A DNA stretch of 10,696 nt from Spirochaetaceae bacterium (GTDB taxonomy: Bacteria; Spirochaetota; Spirochaetia; Treponematales; Breznakiellaceae), in NCBI GenBank assembly GCA_031284295.1, contig JAITAE010000227.1, positions 1 through 10,696 of the forward strand, given 5' to 3'. How positions within the stretch are numbered: the stretch's first letter is position 1; every line of letters starts with the position of its first letter. The position numbers were made by a program, and so were the translations under genes. The notes under the pieces were generated by a model. The model saw only the letters and a list, made by a program, of their open reading frames with translations. It searched no databases and had not been told where the DNA came from. This document shows positions 7,501 to 10,696 of this stretch, in pieces.

Positions 7501-8099
7501 CGGTACGCCGCGGCTTCGTCCCCGTCGCCGCCCGTCATCACATCAACAACCTCTCCGCGCACCGCGTACTCGCCTGAAAGCTGTACGCGCTGTACGCGGG
7601 TATAGCCCCAGCCGCTGAGCCTTGCGGAAAGCGCGGCTGTATCCAGTTTATCGCCTGGTTTTATCAGGACGCGCTGTTTTGCCGTGTATTCAGGCGGCGG
7701 GAGCGGCGACATGAATGCCCGCTGGCTCGTTACGAGGACGGGCGGCGGCATATTGCCCGCAAGATCGCAGAGAATCCTTGCCCGCTCACCCCAAACCGGA
7801 GAGGTGGGCGCGTGGGAGCGGTACGGCATCGTTCCCCACCACGGAAACAGGACAGCCTCCAGTTCCAGCGCCCGCAAATCCGCCGCGATCTCCGCCGCGT
7901 CCCGTTCGGAAGGCGTTACGACAAGCAGCGGGCGGGCGCGGCGTTTGGCAAACTCCGCGATGATGAGGGAATGGAGGCCGCCTTCCGCCCCCTCTACCTC
8001 AAGCGGAAAATGTCCCCCGGTATATGCGGAAATCAGCGGCGCAAGCACGGGAGAGGCGGAAATCCCGTCCGCAAAAAATGAAAATGTTTGGCTATTCAT
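4563..8099 (-). CDS. mfd: Transcription-repair coupling factor Mfd
   Basis: A complete protein of 1178 residues, close to the usual 1,100-1,200. Mfd displaces RNA polymerase stalled at DNA lesions and recruits UvrA for excision repair. The N-terminal part is UvrB-like (VVTPSERDA; FPWWGTMPY). Next come an Ala-rich linker (about 377-407) and the CarD-like RNA-polymerase-interacting domain from 514 (DLNPGDFVVHINYGIGLFKG). The RecG-type helicase core has Walker A GDVGYGKT (666-673), DEEQ (767-770), SATPIPRT (793-800) and RGRVGRG (938-944). A C-terminal TRCF domain follows (LELEYTGFIPNSYI). All catalytic motifs look intact. I chose the ATG at 8097-8099; a TTG codon directly before it would add one residue, and neither has a clear ribosome-binding site. 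A possible promoter and a leader hairpin lie just upstream. The gene stands alone, not in an obvious operon. Confidence 0.97.
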   Translation of the reverse strand: MNSQTFSFFADGISASPVLAPLISAYTGGHFPLEVEGAEGGLHSLIIAEFAKRRARPLLVVTPSERDAAEIAADLRALELEAVLFPWWGTMPYRSHAPTSPVWGERARILCDLAGNMPPPVLVTSQRAFMSPLPPPEYTAKQRVLIKPGDKLDTAALSARLSGWGYTRVQRVQLSGEYAVRGEVVDVMTGGDGDEAAAYRVTLDFDRVETIKRFDAANQASLSQKNRIALLSLCPLKEVVWDDERIDRLGANLSLFPEFSGKRLDGGGGLIDRLISKGHAADEELFFPLAFEKPAALTDYYRGLSGGEQDGQAAVVIFLEWERLANAQTGLDREYAGLFRSAFRERPVPAPERLLYNFDSLVKDITNKVSFLMIKKSTSDISASTDGAAASTACDAADGAAAGGAGVPRHFTINCDPPRNFFGNINYMKEEFTALLRQDWRIVITAESDIQVLRIRELLKDIEPLHIIQIQLSRGFALGEIKLLIVQEKEIFGFRRRPHSLQTARSVAIDTFVDLNPGDFVVHINYGIGLFKGIERINALGNERDYIKLEFAEAETIFVPIEQVNLVQRYIGSEGSPPRLDKIGSKGWSERKARAKKAAEELASRLISLYSKRKASRGFAFPPDSEWQVMFEANFAFEETEDQARCVEEIKADMESVVPMDRLVCGDVGYGKTEVAVRACFKAVMSGKQAAFLAPTTILAEQHYENFIERFRNFPVRVAMLSRFVDKKTTRDVLARLKTGEIDILAGTHRIIQKDIVFKDLGLMVIDEEQRFGVKDKERLKELKHNVDCLALSATPIPRTLHMSLLKIRDMSILATPPRNRLPIETFIDEYDEEAVARAIRFEVERGGQVFYLHNRIESLNDVKARLSHLVPEVSIETAHGQVDAEDLEDVMHRFIHGGFHVLVSTTIIENGIDIPNVNTIIIDRADMYGVSQLYQLRGRVGRGGRAAYAYLFYPSDTALSENAMKRLQVISDFTGLGSGFKIAMKDMEIRGAGNLLGREQSGDIFSVGFDLYVRLLDEAIRKLQNENYETEPDTLLELEYTGFIPNSYIDSAQEKMEVYKKIAAVKSRDELEHVSAEIYDRFGPPPFEVLSLLSLAEIRIICREISISSLKEHNGMVRAEFTKVSNVNVDRLLRLIKESGGRVKLDPKSPNVILLQTGKIGLKEKSEFIREKLEALV

Positions 8100-8109
8100 C
8101 AATGAACCG

Positions 8110-8139
8110 TTGCAAGGCAGCCGTCAGCTTGCCTTGCAA
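8110..8139 (-). promoter_or_regulatory. Hairpin in the mfd 5' leader
   Basis: TTGCAAGGCA (8110-8119) and TGCCTTGCAA (8130-8139) form a perfect 10-bp stem with a 10-nt loop, ending 10 bases before the mfd start codon. If the -10 box at 8144-8149 is used, transcription starts near 8137, so this stem would sit at the extreme 5' end of the mRNA. It could affect message stability or ribosome access. Its role is inferred. Confidence 0.55.
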
Positions 8140-8143
8140 GTCC

Positions 8144-8149
8144 ATTATA
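8144..8149 (-). promoter_or_regulatory. Putative -10 box for mfd
   Basis: On the minus strand this reads TATAAT, a perfect sigma-70 -10 hexamer, about 45 bases before the mfd ATG. I do not see a good -35 hexamer at 16-18 bases; TTGCTA lies 22 bases upstream, which is too far. The call rests on the -10 match and its position. Confidence 0.4.
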
Positions 8150-8454
8150 CCGGAGCGCCCCGTAACGCCGCTAGCAACCTATTACACCTGGATTATCCGG
8201 CCCGCTGTCACACAACAGCTAAAAGCGCTTATGGGGCTGGCGCTAAAGGTGTTTGTATGGGCGGTAGCCTGGTCCCGCGCCACCAAAATGACATAAGCAA
8301 ACGTGCTTGCGACAAGCTGTTTTGTGGCGGGGAGGCTCATTAATTTAATTTTGTCAAAGACGCGCACCGGTTGACCGGTATGATCGTTTGATGCAATTTT
8401 GCATCTACCGGCCTGTAATTGCCGGAAAAGCCGTCACGCAAGGTCGTGTAACGG

Positions 8455-9201
8455 TTACAACGCCGGCGGGAAGCGCCTTGCGGTTTCCAGAGCGGCGACG
8501 GCGGCTATGCAGGCCGTTTCGGTACGCAGTGCGCGGCAGCCCAGGGAGAGGCGCTTGAAACCGGCCCCGGCAAGCTGCCGCCGTTCCCGATCCGACCAGC
8601 CCCGCTCAGGACCTATCGCAAGCGTAACCGGCCCCGCCGCGACCGGCTCGCCGCCAAAAGCGCCGTCCGGATTCACGTTGTCGCAGGCGATGAGGCTTAT
8701 CCCGCCGCCTTCCGCCGCATGGGGCGGCGACTTTTCCAGCCAGTCCCCTAACGATGAAAATACATCGAGCCCCGGCAGTATCGTGTCCCGCGCCTGAACG
8801 GCCCCTTCAAGCAGCGCCGCGCGCGCCCCGCCGTCCGACAGCAGGGTTGTTTTAAGGTAATTTTTGTCGCCAAGCTCGCAGCCGACAAGGTGTACCGCCT
8901 CAACGCCGATGTTTGAAAGGTCGCGGAGCAGGCGGCGCGTCTGTATCGGGCGTGGGAAACCCACCGCCACCGTTACATACAGGCGCGGCGGCGGAAATTC
9001 CGTCAAATTCAGCGAAAAAACCAGGTCACCCCCGCCGGTAAACGCTTCGACACGGCCCTTCCCGCGCTTTCCCCACAGAATTCCGGCGTCAAATTCGTCC
9101 CCAACCTTCTTGTGCAGGGTTTTTACAAGGTGTACTGTGCGGACATCATGCTTTTTCAGCGGCAGAGCGGCCTCGTTTTCTTCGAAAAGTATTAAATTCA
9201 C
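8455..9201 (-). CDS. rsmE: 16S rRNA (uracil-1498-N3)-methyltransferase RsmE
   Basis: A complete 248-residue protein of the RsmE branch of SPOUT methyltransferases. It uses S-adenosylmethionine to methylate N3 of U1498 in 16S rRNA in the small ribosomal subunit. The N-terminal PUA-like domain (about 1-70) includes HLVKTLHKKVGDEF. The SPOUT part begins around VTVAVGFPRP and RDLSNIGVEAVHLVGCE. The knot motifs are AIGPERGWSDRE (195-206) and LGCRALRTETA (220-230), matching the usual IGPEGGF...E and LGxRILRTETA. The second glycine of GPEGG is arginine here, and Trp replaces Phe. Length is normal for RsmE. The start is GTG at 9199-9201; an upstream ATG at 9207-9209 is out of frame and stops at once. 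No strong ribosome-binding site is visible. Confidence 0.95.
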   Translation of the reverse strand: MNLILFEENEAALPLKKHDVRTVHLVKTLHKKVGDEFDAGILWGKRGKGRVEAFTGGGDLVFSLNLTEFPPPRLYVTVAVGFPRPIQTRRLLRDLSNIGVEAVHLVGCELGDKNYLKTTLLSDGGARAALLEGAVQARDTILPGLDVFSSLGDWLEKSPPHAAEGGGISLIACDNVNPDGAFGGEPVAAGPVTLAIGPERGWSDRERRQLAGAGFKRLSLGCRALRTETACIAAVAALETARRFPPAL

Positions 9202-9250
9202 CGGTTCATGCTACCCAAGTGTCCCGTAAAAAAAAAGGTACGCGGCGCGC

Positions 9251-9285
9251 ATGGGGTCAGACCTATTATGAGTGTCAGACCCCAT
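9251..9285. repeat. 8-bp inverted repeat with internal GTCAGACC direct repeat
   Basis: ATGGGGTC (9251-9258) pairs with GACCCCAT (9278-9285). GTCAGACC also occurs twice in direct orientation (9256-9263, 9274-9281). Sequences of this GGGGTCAGACC type are, as I recall, found as short palindromic repeats in many bacterial genomes, some linked to REP-type transposases. No such transposase is present here. Confidence 0.6.
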
Positions 9286-9364
9286 CGCGTTAATTCGCGT
9301 AATTCGTGGACTTTTCCGGTGCGTGGGTGTCTATGCCACGGATTTTTGAGGCGCAAGGCCGCTG

Positions 9365-9385
9365 GCTCAACGCTCTGCGTTGAGC
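9365..9385. repeat. 9-bp perfect hairpin
   Basis: GCTCAACGC and GCGTTGAGC flank a 3-nt TCT loop. It ends three bases before the first GGAGTTTGC unit, so it is part of the array rather than of a gene. Confidence 0.7.
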
Positions 9386-9388
9386 TCC

Positions 9389-9431
9389 GGAGTTTGCGCC
9401 GCCGCGCTACGCGCTGCTTACAGCAAACTCC
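9389..9431. repeat. GGAGTTTGC hairpin unit 1
   Basis: GGAGTTTGC (9389-9397) pairs perfectly with GCAAACTCC (9423-9431). A small inner hairpin GCGC-TAC-GCGC lies at 9404-9414. The right arm is followed by AGCCG, as in unit 2. Confidence 0.75.
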
Positions 9432-9471
9432 AGCCGTGGAGCGAGGCGCTACTCGTGATTACGAGATGCGG

Positions 9472-9494
9472 AATAACCGGCTACGCCGGTTATT
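9472..9494. repeat. 10-bp perfect hairpin
   Basis: AATAACCGGC and GCCGGTTATT flank a TAC loop. A smaller 5-bp hairpin (CTCGT/ACGAG, 9452-9465) lies just before it. It sits between units 1 and 2 of the array. Confidence 0.75.
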
Positions 9495-9497
9495 TTC

Positions 9498-9540
9498 GGA
9501 GTTTGCTTCGCAAGCCTGCGGCTTGCTTGCCGCAAACTCC
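9498..9540. repeat. GGAGTTTGC hairpin unit 2
   Basis: The outer arms GGAGTTTGC (9498-9506) and GCAAACTCC (9532-9540) are identical to unit 1. The inner stem differs: GCAAGCC-TGC-GGCTTGC (9510-9526). Outer stem plus inner stem give a nested cruciform. The total length, 43 bases, equals that of unit 1. Confidence 0.75.
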
Positions 9541-9660
9541 AGCCGGTGTTGATTGGGCGGCGGTAGCCGGACGCTTTTTAAGTACGTCGGTGGCGGTGTT
9601 GTTATCTGTGAATTTTACCAGACATTCAACGATTCTTTAATGCACTCCCGCGCCGCGCAT

Positions 9661-9687
9661 AAAAAAAGGGCCTTTCGGCCCCTTTTT
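9661..9687. terminator. Bidirectional rho-independent terminator
   Basis: Seven A's, stem GGGCC-TTTC-GGCCC (9668-9681), then CTTTTT. The A-run on one side and T-run on the other allow termination in either direction. Read on the minus strand it lies about 165 bases past the stop of the repetitive-protein gene and is the best terminator candidate for it. Confidence 0.75.
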
Positions 9688-9688
9688 G

Positions 9689-9708
9689 CCTCCGGCTTTC
9701 GCCGGAGG
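9689..9708. repeat. 8-bp perfect hairpin
   Basis: CCTCCGGC and GCCGGAGG flank a TTTC loop. It follows the terminator directly; on the minus strand it would be transcribed just before it. Confidence 0.7.
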
Positions 9709-9711
9709 GTG

Positions 9712-9736
9712 GACCAGGCCGCAAAGCGGCCTGGTC
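9712..9736. repeat. 11-bp perfect hairpin
   Basis: GACCAGGCCGC and GCGGCCTGGTC flank an AAA loop, the most stable-looking simple stem of the array. It is only three bases from the preceding hairpin. Confidence 0.75.
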
Positions 9737-9740
9737 TTGA

Positions 9741-9782
9741 GGGGTTTCGCTCTAAGCAAGCCAGGCTTGCCAGCGAAACTCC
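9741..9782. repeat. GGAGTTT-type hairpin unit 3
   Basis: GGGGTTTCGCT (9741-9751) pairs with AGCGAAACTCC (9772-9782), 11 bp with one G-T wobble. The inner stem GCAAGCC-A-GGCTTGC (9756-9770) uses the same seven-base arms as unit 2. The element is one base shorter than units 1 and 2. Confidence 0.72.
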
Positions 9783-9792
9783 AGTGTTTGGT

Positions 9793-9814
9793 AGGCGGGG
9801 CATACGCCCCGCCT
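9793..9814. terminator. 9-bp GC-rich hairpin, possible plus-strand terminator
   Basis: AGGCGGGGC and GCCCCGCCT flank an ATAC loop, and TTT follows on the plus strand (T's at 9814-9817). The T-run is short and no plus-strand gene precedes it, so it may simply be another unit of the array. Confidence 0.45.
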
Positions 9815-9844
9815 TTTACCGGCTATGGACGCCGCCGGCGGGCG

Positions 9845-9866
9845 TTAGCGATTACTCGATCGCTAA
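9845..9866 (-). repeat. 8-bp hairpin spanning the stop codon of the repetitive-protein gene
   Basis: TTAGCGAT (9845-9852) pairs with ATCGCTAA (9859-9866), loop of six. The minus-strand TAA stop (9852-9854) lies at the edge of the loop, so the right arm is coding sequence for ALAI and the left arm is 3' untranslated. With a bulge the stem extends into GGCG/CGCC. Confidence 0.6.
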
Positions 9867-10696
9867 TGCGCCACTGATAGTAAAATCACTTGCTGAGTCT
9901 GAAGCAATCGTGTTATTGGAGGTAGCACCGGCAAGTACCGCCAATTTAGTGCTGGAGGAGCTCTCCTTTTTTCCGGTTATACTTGTGCCAACATCTGCGC
10001 CACTTATTGCAAGCGTTGCATTAGTACTCCCTGAATTGGCTGTTATCGTGGCAGTCGTCGCCGCAAGTGTGATCTTACCGTTGTTAGCTGTTGTTGTAAT
10101 GCCCTTAAGCACGATAGAGCCTGCACTAGCCCCCAGGTCTATGGTTGTATTCGCCCCGATAGTCAGGTTGTTGCTTGTCCCCACCCCCTGGGTGATGGTT
10201 CCACCTGTGCCTGCGGTGAAGGTAACGGTGGTGGCGCTTGCCGTGATGCTGGAAGCAACCGCGCTGGCTGCCTCGATTTTAACCGTGGCGCTCGCACTTG
10301 TTTCTACCGCCTGCCAGATACCGGTGATCGTTGTCGCGCCGGCTTTCACGCCGCCCGCGCCGCTGATCTTCGCGCCTGTGCTGGCCGCGCCGGTCAGCAC
10401 GAGGCTGCCATCGGTAATCGCCACATTGACGGTGCCGTTTGCTACGAGTTCAGCGCCCGCCGCGATGGTGAGGGCTTTGGCAAGGTCAAACGCCGAGCCG
10501 GTCGCCACGGTGAGTGTTCCGCTGGTAAGTGTGAGAGGCTGGGCGCTAAGGGCGAGGTTGGCCGGGGCCTCGGAGCCCGAGGTCGTTACCGCCGCCGTTG
10601 CGGTAAGAATCGCGCCGTCTGTAGCCGCAGTCAGTACCACCTCGCTATCAGCGCTAAGCAGTTGGGCTGTCCCCACATTGACGGTTGAACCCGCTC
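9852..10696 (-). CDS. Long repetitive beta-rich protein, C-terminal part (probably surface or secreted)
   Basis: The minus-strand frame is open from the right edge to TAA 9852-9854, giving 280 residues; the start lies outside the window (a GTG at 10676 is internal). The composition is extreme: Ala, Thr, Ser, Gly, Val, Ile and Leu dominate, with no cysteine and one tryptophan. Short segments alternate hydrophobic and small polar residues, such as LTLTSGTLTVATGS, NLTIGANTTIDLGASAG and KITLAATTATITANSG, which suggests a parallel beta-helix or stacked beta-repeat. It has no LPXTG, no autotransporter barrel and no recognisable export domain at its C-terminus (ends FTISGALAIE). I do not recognise the family; large proteins of this style are, in my memory, common in termite-gut treponemes. 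GC content falls from the upstream to the downstream end. A strong terminator lies about 165 bases downstream. Confidence 0.8.
   Translation of the reverse strand, partial: AGSTVNVGTAQLLSADSEVVLTAATDGAILTATAAVTTSGSEAPANLALSAQPLTLTSGTLTVATGSAFDLAKALTIAAGAELVANGTVNVAITDGSLVLTGAASTGAKISGAGGVKAGATTITGIWQAVETSASATVKIEAASAVASSITASATTVTFTAGTGGTITQGVGTSNNLTIGANTTIDLGASAGSIVLKGITTTANNGKITLAATTATITANSGSTNATLAISGADVGTSITGKKESSSSTKLAVLAGATSNNTIASDSASDFTISGALAIE

Larger units (their letters stand above)
8103..8454. other. Gene-free stretch between mfd and rsmE
   Basis: No convincing gene. It contains the mfd leader hairpin and -10 box, a doubled 6-bp palindrome ACCGGT at 8366-8371 and 8374-8379, and a 7-bp hairpin GATGCAA/TTGCATC with a 2-nt loop (8390-8405). 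The stretch beyond the rsmE stop has small stems but no hairpin followed by a T-run. A 61-codon minus-strand frame (GTG at 8367) exists but has no ribosome-binding site and resembles nothing I know. Confidence 0.6.
9202..9851. other. Gene-free, hairpin-dense region between rsmE and the repetitive-protein gene
   Basis: Open frames here are short, without recognisable products. The region is instead packed with perfect or nearly perfect hairpins (at least eight with stems of eight bp or more), listed individually. Three of them share an outer stem of the form GGAGTTT.GC / GC.AAACTCC, and two of those share an inner stem GCAAGCC/GGCTTGC. About 9541-9660 is the only part without a strong hairpin. 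Confidence 0.75.

Noticed and set aside
7684..8343. 219-codon plus-strand frame over the start of mfd
   Set aside because: It is the antisense of the mfd N-terminus and its leader; the predicted protein is a low-complexity Ser/Arg/Ala mixture with no family resemblance.
8182..8367. 61-codon minus-strand frame downstream of rsmE
   Set aside because: GTG start without a ribosome-binding site, no recognisable domain or signal, and a composition like the surrounding non-coding DNA.
8864..9229. 121-codon plus-strand frame
   Set aside because: Antisense of rsmE in GC-rich DNA; no features of its own.
9251..9866. CRISPR array
   Set aside because: The hairpins differ in sequence, spacing is irregular (109 and 243 bases between GGAGTTT units), and there is no constant repeat with spacers of even length or any cas gene.

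Overview
The window looks like part of a spirochaete chromosome, most likely a Treponema-type organism of the termite-gut group. This rests on a spirochaete-like FlgF/FlgG rod protein, on IS4-family transposase fragments resembling those common in treponemes, and on a long Ala/Thr/Ser/Gly-rich beta-repeat protein of a kind I associate with termite-gut treponemes. The genus is inferred from recalled family resemblance, not from a search.

Layout. Positions 1-1014 and degenerate sequence to about 1150 are mobile-element debris: the start of an ISNCY-type transposase (minus, cut by the window edge) and the C-terminal half of an IS4 transposase (plus), split by a roughly 126-bp hairpin insert. Positions 1436-2281 (minus) are an intact flagellar rod gene, probably flgF. 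Positions 2387-3048 (minus) are a decayed, internally deleted second IS4 transposase, and about 3160-3430 (plus) is an IS110 C-terminal fragment. Positions 3516-4116 (minus) are a DUF1638 gene broken by two frameshifts, inside an AT-rich island that continues to about 4480 and contains a palindromic element. Positions 4563-8099 (minus) are mfd, the transcription-repair coupling factor, complete with all helicase motifs. Positions 8455-9201 (minus) are rsmE, a 16S rRNA methyltransferase. Positions 9202-9851 carry no gene but are packed with about a dozen hairpins. From 9852 to the right edge (minus) is the C-terminal end of a long repetitive, probably surface or secreted, protein.

All intact genes lie on the minus strand. 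Mfd and RsmE are housekeeping genes, each separated from its neighbours by about 350 bp or more, so they do not look like one tight operon. The rod gene would normally be followed by flgG in spirochaetes; here the downstream side is transposase debris. The accessory content is a graveyard of at least three transposase families (four fragments) plus several palindromic repeat families. I see no tRNA, rRNA, CRISPR array or intact defence system. The most unusual signals are the hairpin array at 9251-9866, the repeated GC-rich palindrome beside the 3' ends of flgF and mfd, and the 166-bp structured AT-rich element at 4152-4317.
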